This document shows positions 6,058 through 13,123 of a stretch of 64,000 nucleotides of DNA, piece by piece (the stretch's first letter is position 1; each line of letters begins with the position of its first letter). Below the pieces are notes generated by a model that was not told where the DNA came from, ran no database searches, and saw nothing but the letters and a program-made list of their open reading frames with translations. This stretch comes from Gleimia europaea. GTDB lineage: Bacteria > Actinomycetota > Actinomycetes > Actinomycetales > Actinomycetaceae. The stretch is from contig PNHW01000002.1 of NCBI GenBank assembly GCA_002871995.1, positions 205,462 to 269,461 on the forward strand, given 5' to 3'. The position numbers and the translations under genes are program-made.

Positions 6058-7519
6058 CGGGGCAAACCAGTGACCACGCTTGGTGAAGCGTTTCCCCCGC
6101 AGGGCGAAAATCGAAATTATGGGCGACGATGTTGAACCACGTGATCGAGCCAGGGGTCGAGACATCAGCACTTGCTATATTGTTTACGTTACTCCTGCAC
6201 CGCCAGTTTTCGGAATTCGCTTTATCTTGCACAACCTTGAACAATTGTTTTAGCTGGTTACGGTTATCCTGTTCTTGATCCGTCAATGTCCACTTCACCG
6301 TTGCTTCTAAAACGGCACGCATAAGCATCGCTGACGCTACGGGAAGATCACTAACGTTGATTTTCTGGAGTTCAACAAACAGGATCTGAATGTTACCGCG
6401 AACTTTGTCATCGCGATATAAGTTCTCCACGGACTTCATGTTGAGGTGCCGGTAGGTGCGTGGATCATTGCGACTCCTTGACGACGATTCTTCACTGTTA
6501 TTGCCCTGCTGGTCGTCACCGCGCATCTCCTCATTTGAGGGGGTATTTGCTCCGCCTGGGTACGAGCTCTGCTGCTCTTCCTTCTTCTCAGTAGATCCTT
6601 CGTCCGGTCGTGGAGTCTGTCCATCGGCCGTTTCCGATTTACCTTCAAGCTCACGAATAAGCTCCACATACTCAGGAGTGCCCTTCTTTAACGCCGCACT
6701 TCGCGTATTGAGCTCATTCGATCGGAACTTTGTTAGCAACAGTTCCAACGCGCCAAGTTTTTGCCCATCAAGCTCGGCCCCCTCTCGCTCCGGAGATGGC
6801 TCAATGAGTCCGTCGTCGTTAAAACTGATCCCAACCGCATCCGCAATATCTTTACTGCGATAAGCATATTCGAACGATGACATCGTCAAATCCGCCGACG
6901 CCGCGTACGCCCTCAATGAGCCATCCGTGAACTTAGCATGGGAGATGAAGCGCCGAACCGACGCCATTTTCAATAGCCTATTCAAACCAGGCTGGTTCGG
7001 GAAGCGCACCCTGAGATCGCTGACGTTGGTGTTTTTATCAAGCATCGAATAGTAGAACGTTGCTTGCTGGTCACGGCTCCACCGCCGTTTCGAATCCCCA
7101 ATATGCATTCGGCCGAGGTGCGGTAAAGCACTCTCGCGCGATTCCATAACCATCACCCGAATCTTCGTCGGCAAGTTCTTCAGCTCATGGGCGTACTTCT
7201 TTCGCACCTTATTCAGCTGCTTCTTGCATCCATCCGGAGTTACTAGTCCACTAAGCGCTTTTAAGGCAGCGACTCGACGATTCCCTTCCAGCACAATGAA
7301 TTCTCCGGTTTCCCCACCTTCTGTCTCCGCTCGCACAACAAGAGGTAGCTCATTGTCCAAATAACCATCGTGCGCGATCTTCTCAACCAGCTCTAGAACA
7401 TTCTCCGACTCAAACAGGTAACGCAATGCATCATCTTGTGACGCCTGTGAATCCGGGATCCGATAGTTTTCAAGGTCTAGTAACACATGGCTTAACCCAA
7501 CTTCTTTGACAGGCCGCAC
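6014..7519 (-). CDS. ParB/sulfiredoxin-fold protein, probable ICE defence or partition factor
   Basis: GTG 7519 is chosen because AAGGGGGG lies five bases upstream; the frame is open further, to 7570, without a ribosome site. The 501-residue protein begins with a ParB-like domain (about 1-110) containing DLENYRIP, DNELPLVV and LEGNRRVAALKAL, the signature of the ParB N-terminal nucleotide-binding fold. A helical region follows, then a long hydrophilic linker (about 285-350, rich in E, S, Q, D and G) and a separate helical C-terminal domain with ASAMLMRAVLEATVKWTL and a late HNFDFRP segment. True plasmid ParB has a helix-turn-helix and is paired with ParA; no parA is seen. ParB-like domains also occur in many defence and DNA-modification systems, which suits its convergent pairing with the methylase. 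Exact role unknown. Confidence 0.65.
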   Translation of the reverse strand: MRPVKEVGLSHVLLDLENYRIPDSQASQDDALRYLFESENVLELVEKIAHDGYLDNELPLVVRAETEGGETGEFIVLEGNRRVAALKALSGLVTPDGCKKQLNKVRKKYAHELKNLPTKIRVMVMESRESALPHLGRMHIGDSKRRWSRDQQATFYYSMLDKNTNVSDLRVRFPNQPGLNRLLKMASVRRFISHAKFTDGSLRAYAASADLTMSSFEYAYRSKDIADAVGISFNDDGLIEPSPEREGAELDGQKLGALELLLTKFRSNELNTRSAALKKGTPEYVELIRELEGKSETADGQTPRPDEGSTEKKEEQQSSYPGGANTPSNEEMRGDDQQGNNSEESSSRSRNDPRTYRHLNMKSVENLYRDDKVRGNIQILFVELQKINVSDLPVASAMLMRAVLEATVKWTLTDQEQDNRNQLKQLFKVVQDKANSENWRCRSNVNNIASADVSTPGSITWFNIVAHNFDFRPAGETLHQAWSLVCPVIEHMLKTSLDGTP

Positions 7520-7575
7520 GCAAGCCCCCCTTGTTTTAATGAACGGACAGTATACGAACAGGATAACCAATCACG

Positions 7576-7659
7576 GGGTCTGCTGAAGGTGTGGTTAACA
7601 TCGGGGCGCTTCATGATTGTGGGTCAGGGAAGGATGTGGGCCAAACCTTCAGCAGACCC
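7576..7659. repeat. Inverted repeat between divergent ParB-like and VbhA/Fic genes
   Basis: GGGTCTGCTGAAGGT (7576-7590) is repeated as its exact complement at 7645-7659, 54 bases away, and the similarity extends inward with mismatches (TGG and CATC are shared). It lies between the start of the minus-strand ParB-like gene and the plus-strand antitoxin promoter at 7682. It could be a paired operator forming a loop, or a tiny non-autonomous insertion. Confidence 0.6.
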
Positions 7660-7681
7660 AACTGGTCAAAACACGCACCTA

Positions 7682-7710
7682 TTGAGTAGTGCACGCCTGT
7701 CAGGTAAAAT
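7682..7710 (+). promoter_or_regulatory. Sigma-70 promoter, copy 2 of a duplicated promoter
   Basis: TTGAGT (7682-7687), 17 bases, TAAAAT (7705-7710). It is nearly identical across about 35 bases to the promoter at 4690 and probably drives the antitoxin-fic-resolvase operon. Confidence 0.65.
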
Positions 7711-7762
7711 TACGAGTAAACGAAAAGGGTTGTTTTGGGGTTTTCGGCCGAAGGAGGGGACT

Positions 7763-7966
7763 ATGCCAACAGTGCTCAAAAACCCTGCAACGTCACGTAA
7801 GAGCGCTCAGGATGCGCTTGCAGTTGCAGATGCTGGGCTAGCATTAGCTGGGCATCGGGTCACCGACCCGTATGCACGCACGCTTGCTCAAAAGGTAGCC
7901 GAAGGTCACATGTCCGCAGATGAGGCTATCTGTCGTATAGTGAGTGCTGATTCACCACATCAATGA
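7763..7966 (+). CDS. VbhA-like antitoxin of the Fic pair
   Basis: ATG 7763 follows AAGGAGGGG by three bases. The 67-residue product ends inside the fic start (ATGA overlap at 7963). The C-terminal helix VAEGHMSADEAICRIV matches the VbhA-type VAGxIsxdEA end. The expected inhibitory motif region reads GLALAGHRVTD, so the glutamate that normally blocks the Fic ATP site appears to be Ala. Either the helix register differs or this antitoxin neutralises by other contacts. Small size, order and overlap are those of VbhA/VbhT-type pairs. Confidence 0.65.
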   Translation: MPTVLKNPATSRKSAQDALAVADAGLALAGHRVTDPYARTLAQKVAEGHMSADEAICRIVSADSPHQ

Positions 7967-8787
7967 CCGGCGCTGCCTTCTACACGTGGAGTGACTATTT
8001 CATTCCAGGCACAACTGTGCTGCGCAACAAGTTCACTAGCCCTGGCGCCCCTTACGGCATCGAAGACCAGGATCAGTTGCAGCGACTGGAAGAGAAGGCT
8101 GCTTTGATCCGTATGGCAGAGCTGGCTCAGCACCCTGTTGACGGCCGTTTTGACTATGCGCATATGAAAGCTATTCACTACCACATTTTTCAGGATGTGT
8201 ATGAGTGGGCAGGGCAGGAACGAACCGCGCCAGATACGCACATGACTAAGAGCTACCCTGATGTCGTCAATTTCGAACCAGGTGATCCTGAGGCTCCTTG
8301 GCGCACTTACGGGTATTACCCTGCCGGCGAGACACTGACTGCGGCCGCTGAACAACAGTATGAGCTGATCAGGCACCAGGATTATTTCCGCGGAATGCCC
8401 AGGGACGCTTTCGTGAAATCGCTGGCTGAGTCATGGGGAGAAATCAATACGATTCATTCGTTCCGAGAAGGCAATACGCGCAGCCAGTTCATGTTCTATA
8501 CGCAGCTTTGTGAACAGGCTGGTTGGAGCCTGGATCCACGCAGATTCACTACCGGCCATGCTCTGAGAGAAGAGTTCTTGGCGGCACGATTCTACAGTCA
8601 AGCCACAGGAAGTAACACGCGATTGGAAATGGTGCTAAGAAAGGTCGTCACCCCACTGCGCGAGCACTTACCAGGCATCACAGAAACACCACGCCTCACA
8701 AAGGCCAGCCGCTCCATGCCCCACTCCTTGCCCTCGCATGGGCGAAAGCTCCAGTCGGGTTACGGCTATGGGCGAGGTGCGCTGTGA
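7963..8787 (+). CDS. Fic-domain toxin (probable AMP transferase)
   Basis: The 274-residue protein carries the Fic motif HSFREGNTRSQF at 165-176; the catalytic His165 and the phosphate-binding GN and Arg173 are present, with Thr in place of the second Gly of GNGR, a common variant. The N-terminal part (YFIPGTTVLRNKF; YGIEDQDQLQRLEEKAA) is typical of Fic proteins that follow a VbhA-like antitoxin, and the flap region PDTHMTKSYP (91-100) precedes the core. Residues beyond 245 are a basic tail. Such toxins AMPylate proteins such as gyrase and topoisomerase IV. It overlaps the antitoxin upstream and the resolvase downstream by four bases each, so all three are co-translated. On an ICE the pair could serve stability or be sent to recipients. 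Confidence 0.8.
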   Translation: MTGAAFYTWSDYFIPGTTVLRNKFTSPGAPYGIEDQDQLQRLEEKAALIRMAELAQHPVDGRFDYAHMKAIHYHIFQDVYEWAGQERTAPDTHMTKSYPDVVNFEPGDPEAPWRTYGYYPAGETLTAAAEQQYELIRHQDYFRGMPRDAFVKSLAESWGEINTIHSFREGNTRSQFMFYTQLCEQAGWSLDPRRFTTGHALREEFLAARFYSQATGSNTRLEMVLRKVVTPLREHLPGITETPRLTKASRSMPHSLPSHGRKLQSGYGYGRGAL

Positions 8788-9332
8788 GCCTTGTTGGGTA
8801 CGCGCGCGTCTCGACTCTCGATCAGCATGTGGACGCTCAGGTGGACGCCCTGAAAAAAGCTGGATGCACGCGTATTTTCACTGACCATGCTTCGGGTGCC
8901 AGCGCTGATCGGCCGGAGCTTGCGCAGGCGTTTGACTACTTGCGCGAGGGGGACACTCTCGTCGTGTGGAGACTGGATCGATTAGGGCGTTCTCTGACCC
9001 ACCTTGTGCACGTTATTGAAGAGCTGGATGAGCGCAGGGTTGAGTTGTGTTCGCTTACTGAGTCGATTGATACGACAACGCCTGGAGGTCGGCTCGTGTT
9101 TCACATGGCCGCCGCGTTCGCACAGTTTGAACGCGACTTGATACGAGAGCGCACCAGCGCTGGCCTTGCAGCCGCACGCGCCCAGGGCAGGCTTGGAGGG
9201 CGACCAACTGTGATGACACCAGAGCGGGTCAAAGCTGCCAAGACCATGCGCGAGGGCGGCGCGACATTCACGCAGATCGGCAAAGTGCTGGGGGTGAGCC
9301 GTTCCAGCGTTTCACGTGCGCTCAGCCGGTAA
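8784..9332 (+). CDS. Small serine recombinase (resolvase/invertase family)
   Basis: The 182-residue protein has the catalytic N-terminal domain with YARVST (Ser10), then DHASGASADRPELA, VWRLDRLGRS and FERDLIRERTSAGLAAARAQGRLGGRP, followed by a C-terminal helix-turn-helix (ATFTQIGKVLGVSRSSVSRALSR). That length and layout are those of Tn3-type resolvases and Pin-type invertases, not of the large serine integrases. The GTG start overlaps the fic stop by four bases. It may resolve dimers of the circular element or flip a segment; no clear pair of inverted crossover sites was found nearby. It is unlikely to be the ICE integrase. Confidence 0.9.
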   Translation: MSLVGYARVSTLDQHVDAQVDALKKAGCTRIFTDHASGASADRPELAQAFDYLREGDTLVVWRLDRLGRSLTHLVHVIEELDERRVELCSLTESIDTTTPGGRLVFHMAAAFAQFERDLIRERTSAGLAAARAQGRLGGRPTVMTPERVKAAKTMREGGATFTQIGKVLGVSRSSVSRALSR

Positions 9333-9364
9333 AGGAACGGGATGAGAGCCGTCCTTCGCGATAT

Positions 9365-9607
9365 GTGAGCTATCGCGCCGGCCGCGCGCGGCCGGCGTTC
9401 AACACCGCCGCAACTGTAGTTGGCATGATCAATGAGATTGAAGACGCGCTACGCGCCGCTGCACAGTTCGTAGATTCCATTACCCTCTTATGTGTGTGCC
9501 TGGCGATTATCTTCGGCACGCCCGGTGTGCTGATTATGGGCGTGTTAGTCGTTCTGTGGCGAAGGTCAGTCCTTGCGCCTGGAGCTGAGCGGGGCCGGTC
9601 CGACTAG
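9365..9607 (+). CDS. Small membrane protein
   Basis: The frame gives 80 residues from GTG 9365, or 60 from ATG 9425 (MINEIEDAL); neither start has a clear ribosome site. The C-terminal half holds one long hydrophobic stretch (ITLLCVCLAIIFGTPGVLIM, continuing GVLVVLW) ended by RRS, enough for one membrane helix or a hairpin. No family is recognised. The stop overlaps that of the convergent gene by three bases. Confidence 0.4.
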   Translation: MSYRAGRARPAFNTAATVVGMINEIEDALRAAAQFVDSITLLCVCLAIIFGTPGVLIMGVLVVLWRRSVLAPGAERGRSD

Positions 9608-9861
9608 AGATCGGCTGCCGGCGCTTCTGGCTGACTCGGGTTGATCTTCCTGACCTTTGGAAGTTTGGCAACGTCGAAGAAGCCTGCGGCGTTTAGTTCG
9701 CGCTTGGTCCAGCCCGCGTCAGTTGCCGTCTTGTATGCGTCCTTGTATGAGGATACGCCCGCTTCAAGTTGGACCATCGCCGCGCCGAGTTCGCGCACCG
9801 CGCGCTCCCGGTTCTCATCTTGGTTCAACAGTTTGGCCACTGGATCGAATTGGTTCGACAT
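9604..9861 (-). CDS. Small hypothetical ICE protein
   Basis: ATG 9861 follows AAAGGAA on the minus strand and gives 85 residues; the longer frame to 9975 runs into the oriT-like region and is not used. The product is helical and charged: LLNQDENRERAVRELGAAMV, then YKDAYKTATDAGWTKRELNA and a short basic KLPKVRKINPS tail. The GWTKRELNAAGF piece resembles a small helix-turn-helix, perhaps DNA-binding. It is transcribed away from the mobilisation genes and may help regulate them. No confident family. Confidence 0.55.
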   Translation of the reverse strand: MSNQFDPVAKLLNQDENRERAVRELGAAMVQLEAGVSSYKDAYKTATDAGWTKRELNAAGFFDVAKLPKVRKINPSQPEAPAADL

Positions 9862-9920
9862 TAAATGTGTTCCTTTCACTTCACAAAAGCCAAGGGTTAA
9901 TGGCTTCGTAAGCCACGTAG

Positions 9921-10310
9921 GTTGTGCGCGCACAAACGCGCACAACCACCAAACCGAACCAAACCAACAACGCACCCACGCAAGCGCGGGTGCAAACTTT
10001 CAGCAACGCTCTTGACTCAAGGCGCAGCCTCGCGCCTTCACGCTACGACATTGCAACGCAGACACGGCCGCGCTACTCACCATCGCTTCCCCGCGTGCTG
10101 TGCGACTCGCGCGCGTGCGCAACGCGGCAGCGGACAAGCCACATCCATGTAGCTTGCAACCCACGCCAACCAAACGCACAAGGTGCGTCCACCTCGCGCC
10201 CTAGCGCACACAACAGTGTGCGCGGACGCCTGGGTAGCAAGCTATATGTTAGTGTACCCACTAACAGGCTTGCAGGTAGACACGGGGTTCTACCTGGGGC
10301 ACACTAGAGG
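9921..10310. other. Candidate origin of transfer with five inverted repeats
   Basis: The 493 bases between the divergent gene at 9861 and mobC hold no gene but several perfect inverted repeats: GTTGTGCGCG / CGCGCACAAC (9921-9946, 6-base loop), GCGCACAC / GTGTGCGC (10204-10223, 4-base loop), GTTAGTG / CACTAAC (10248-10265, 4-base loop), CAGGTAGA / TCTACCTG (10273-10296, 8-base loop) and CACAC / GTGTG (10300-10314). oriT sites lie beside the relaxase operon and consist of such repeats with the nick site close by. The cluster at 10200-10315 is the best candidate. The exact nick base cannot be read from the sequence. Confidence 0.6.
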
Positions 10311-10354
10311 TGTGATCCCTTCGGGTCGCTACGCTGAGAGAGACTAGGACTGAC

Positions 10355-10765
10355 ATGAGCAACGAAGATGCTAAGAGCGTTAATACGCGCGATCTTCGTC
10401 GTGCTCCCCGCTCACTCAATGGTGTTCGTCGTGACGCAGAAGTTCGCGTGCGCATGACACGCAGCGAACGTGCCTTGCTTGAAGCAAAGGCAAAGAACCT
10501 TGGCTGGTCAATGGCGCGCACTCTCCTGCACGCCACGCTCCATCCAGCTTCGGCACAAGAAATTGATACCGACAATCTTGCTGAGGTTATTACCGACTTG
10601 CGCGATTACCGTCGCAAGCTCACCGGCTTGGCTAACAACCTCAACCAACTCACTCGCTACGCTCACGCCAAACAGGAACTGCCTAAACATATTGATGATG
10701 TGCTAGGCCAAGTTGAGCGTAGCGTTGATGAGATCAACTACTTACTTGCGAGTGTGCGCCGATGA
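10355..10765 (+). CDS. mobC: MobC-like relaxosome accessory protein
   Basis: The 136-residue protein has a basic N-terminus, a ribbon-helix-helix-like segment (AEVRVRMTRSERALLEAKAK, then LGWSMARTLL) and a MobC helical domain (LRDYRRKLTGLANNLNQLTR, then VERSVDEINYLLASVRR). MobC/NikA proteins bind oriT, bend or open it, and recruit the relaxase. It is directly downstream of the hairpin cluster and overlaps the relaxase start by four bases, the usual arrangement. It probably also represses its own promoter through those repeats. Confidence 0.85.
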   Translation: MSNEDAKSVNTRDLRRAPRSLNGVRRDAEVRVRMTRSERALLEAKAKNLGWSMARTLLHATLHPASAQEIDTDNLAEVITDLRDYRRKLTGLANNLNQLTRYAHAKQELPKHIDDVLGQVERSVDEINYLLASVRR

Positions 10766-12669
10766 TGCCCAACATTGTTGATGGCGGCGACACTGGCGGC
10801 CTTATGTGTTACCTGGTTGGCCCTGGACGCGCTAACGAACACACCGAGCCACACTTGGTAGCTGGATCGAGCACCATCATGAACAGGTGGGGCGACTGGT
10901 CGGAGTTGTCCATCGCTCAAGCAAGCGAGATAGCGAACTATCTCGACTCATTCATGCACGAGACCGAACGCTTCCCGCGCGGGCCTATCCGCAAGTTTGA
11001 TCCTGAGATGGGCAAGACGCGCGTAGTCGATTACGGGCCGAACCACGTGTGGCACTGCTCTTTGTCCCTCTCCCCCGATGAGGGGCCATTGTCTGAGGAC
11101 AAGTGGGCGGCAATCGCGCGCGACTTCATGGACGAGATGGAGTTCACCGCCGCGTCGGGCAAGTCTGAGTGTCGATGGGTTGCTATCCATCACGGCACGT
11201 CTAAGAACGGTGGGGACCACATTCACATTGCCGCGAACATTATTCGTGAGGACGGCACCCGGTGGAACTTCTGGAACGATCAACCGCGTAGCCAACGCGC
11301 GTGCAACACGCTTGAACACAAATACGAGCTACGCATTGTCGAGTCGCGCGAACACGCGCGCAGCTCCAAGTGTGACAGTGCTAAAGCGCTCAACGCTGCA
11401 GCGCGAGCAGGTAAACAAGTTACCGACCGGGCCGCGCTTGAGTCACGCTTGCGCGCAGCGTCCAAGGCCGCTACTAACGAGGTGGACTTCATCGCACGCG
11501 CGCGTAGCCTGGGCGTGAGGTTGCGTCCGCGCTTTGCTAAGGGCCGCACTGATGTTGTGGTGGGCTACTCGGCGGCGCTATACACTAAGCCGGGCGTAAA
11601 GACGCAATGGTATGCGGGCGGATCAATCGCGCGTGACCTCACGCTCAGTGCGCTTCGTGATCGTTGGCCCGACACTATCGAGTCCGCCACTGACGCGGTT
11701 GCCGCGTGGCAAGACGCATGGAAGGGTATGCCCCTGTCAGGCGGCCGCCGCTCATACACCAGAGAAGAATGGCTTGGGCACAAGCGCGGCTTGGAAATCT
11801 TCCGCGATGAACTGAGCAAGGTTGATCCCACTGACCGGCTTGCTCTTGCTAACGCCACTAATGACGTGGCTGGGCTACTCGCTGCCGCTGCGCAACAGCC
11901 AGACTTAAGTGATGAGATGCGAGGCGCGTTGGACTACTGCGCGCGCCAAGTGGGGCGTAGCGCTCAACTAAAACAGCGACCCGTGCAACACGGTGGGGCA
12001 AGCCCGTGGGTTGTCCTTGGAGCACAACTACTAAGCACTGCGATCACTCCTAAGAATAGTGAAGTGTCCTACGCGCTTGCCCTGGTGGCAACAATGGAGC
12101 TAGTAAAAGCGTTGGCCGACTTGTACGTGCAAGCCCAACAGGCCAACACTGCGGCCGCTATGCTGCGTGACACGCGCGGCGTGTACGAGCGCGTGCGCGT
12201 GGAAGCACCGCACCTGCAAGCCTTCACACAGCTACAGGCCGCACCGGTGCCATTGCAGCAAGACACACTACCGGAAATCAAGACCGAGCCGGAGCCGCAT
12301 GTTTCGCCTGCGCAGATCGTTGAGCCGGTAGTGGCTCAAGCCAATGTAGGTGAACATAGTCGCGAGGCAGAGATTGAGCGTATCCGCCAGCGCAGGCCCT
12401 GGCTTGCCACTCCCCAAGGTTTTGCTAAGCCCGCCGAGCATAGCGACAACCGTGCTGGTGCTGGTCATGGGGACTACATCGGTGAGCTACGCCGGCACTT
12501 GACCGACAATGACGGCAACACTAACAGTGATGAAACGCCGAAGCGTAAGCGGCCGCCGCTACCTGGTATTGGTGAGGTCCCGCAGCTCAAGAAGCTGGAC
12601 CATCCAACCCGGCATCCAAATATGCCGACTTGGTTGCCACCCGAGCGTGGGCGTGGCCGCTCCCGCTAG
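10762..12669 (+). CDS. Conjugative relaxase (MOBP-like)
   Basis: The 635-residue protein starts with MMPNIVDGGDTGGLMCYLVG, PGRANEHTEPHLVAG; Tyr17 is the likely nicking tyrosine. The metal-binding motif follows: AIHHGTSKNGGDHIHIAANI with histidines 143, 144, 153 and 155 and Asn159. The middle region (about 200-420) is helical and basic, and residues 420-550 are variable. The extreme C-terminus is a detached basic tail with PPLPGIGEVPQLKKLDHPT, shared with the ArdC-like protein at 1763. The enzyme nicks oriT, stays on the 5' end and pilots the strand through the coupling protein. It overlaps mobC by four bases. MOBP is chosen for the HxH...N motif layout; the family was not tested by alignment. 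Confidence 0.9.
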   Translation: MMPNIVDGGDTGGLMCYLVGPGRANEHTEPHLVAGSSTIMNRWGDWSELSIAQASEIANYLDSFMHETERFPRGPIRKFDPEMGKTRVVDYGPNHVWHCSLSLSPDEGPLSEDKWAAIARDFMDEMEFTAASGKSECRWVAIHHGTSKNGGDHIHIAANIIREDGTRWNFWNDQPRSQRACNTLEHKYELRIVESREHARSSKCDSAKALNAAARAGKQVTDRAALESRLRAASKAATNEVDFIARARSLGVRLRPRFAKGRTDVVVGYSAALYTKPGVKTQWYAGGSIARDLTLSALRDRWPDTIESATDAVAAWQDAWKGMPLSGGRRSYTREEWLGHKRGLEIFRDELSKVDPTDRLALANATNDVAGLLAAAAQQPDLSDEMRGALDYCARQVGRSAQLKQRPVQHGGASPWVVLGAQLLSTAITPKNSEVSYALALVATMELVKALADLYVQAQQANTAAAMLRDTRGVYERVRVEAPHLQAFTQLQAAPVPLQQDTLPEIKTEPEPHVSPAQIVEPVVAQANVGEHSREAEIERIRQRRPWLATPQGFAKPAEHSDNRAGAGHGDYIGELRRHLTDNDGNTNSDETPKRKRPPLPGIGEVPQLKKLDHPTRHPNMPTWLPPERGRGRSR

Positions 12670-12694
12670 TGCGCGCACACCCCACGTAATAGGT

Positions 12695-13078
12695 ATGAGT
12701 GAAGAAGTAGATACTCCTGGCCTGTACTACCCCACCTTGGACGTGTTCGTGCGTGATTTTCTTGTGCGCATCTACGAACGCGCACTACCAAAAGGGCGGA
12801 TGACGTGGTGCCCGCAATGGTGGAAGCATGATGAAGCGGTCTACCGCTTGCAAGCCTTATGGCTTGCCTGGGAGCACATGCGTGTAAACGACGGGCCAGT
12901 AGCCGCCGCGCAGTGGCTGGTGAACTACGCTGATCCAATCATGGCGGTACTACTAGACAATGATGGCCCATTCAAGGGCTGCAGCGTCGAGGGCGGTCAC
13001 CGTGACCTGCGTCCTCACCCTGATGGGGAGTTGCCTTGTGAGCCAGCCTCTCCTGACATTATCCAGCCTCGCGAATAA
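12695..13078 (+). CDS. DUF4913 family protein
   Basis: ATG 12695 gives 127 residues; the longer frame overlaps the relaxase gene and has no ribosome site. The core MTWCPQWWKHDEAVYRLQAL, WLAWEHMRVN is the tryptophan-rich signature of DUF4913 proteins, which accompany relaxases and VirD4 genes in actinobacterial conjugative elements. The family has no known biochemical role. It lies 25 bases after the relaxase stop and ends at the strong bidirectional terminator at 13084. Confidence 0.75.
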   Translation: MSEEVDTPGLYYPTLDVFVRDFLVRIYERALPKGRMTWCPQWWKHDEAVYRLQALWLAWEHMRVNDGPVAAAQWLVNYADPIMAVLLDNDGPFKGCSVEGGHRDLRPHPDGELPCEPASPDIIQPRE

Positions 13079-13083
13079 AACTA

Positions 13084-13111
13084 GCGGCCGACACTATGTA
13101 GTGTCGGCCGC
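13084..13111. terminator. Bidirectional terminator between relaxase and T4SS operons
   Basis: A perfect 13-base stem GCGGCCGACACTA / TAGTGTCGGCCGC with a 2-base centre sits between two convergent operons, flanked by short A and T runs. The tight loop makes it cruciform-like; it would act in both directions. Confidence 0.8.
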
Positions 13112-13123
13112 CTTCATCTCGTG

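Noticed and set aside
8784-9332. Resolvase as the ICE integrase
   Set aside because: At 182 residues it lacks the large C-terminal domain of serine integrases and is far from the tRNA-Thr junction.
9922-10307. Overlapping plus-strand frames through the region before mobC
   Set aside because: They are compositional side effects of the repeat-rich oriT-like DNA, with basic low-complexity products and no ribosome sites.
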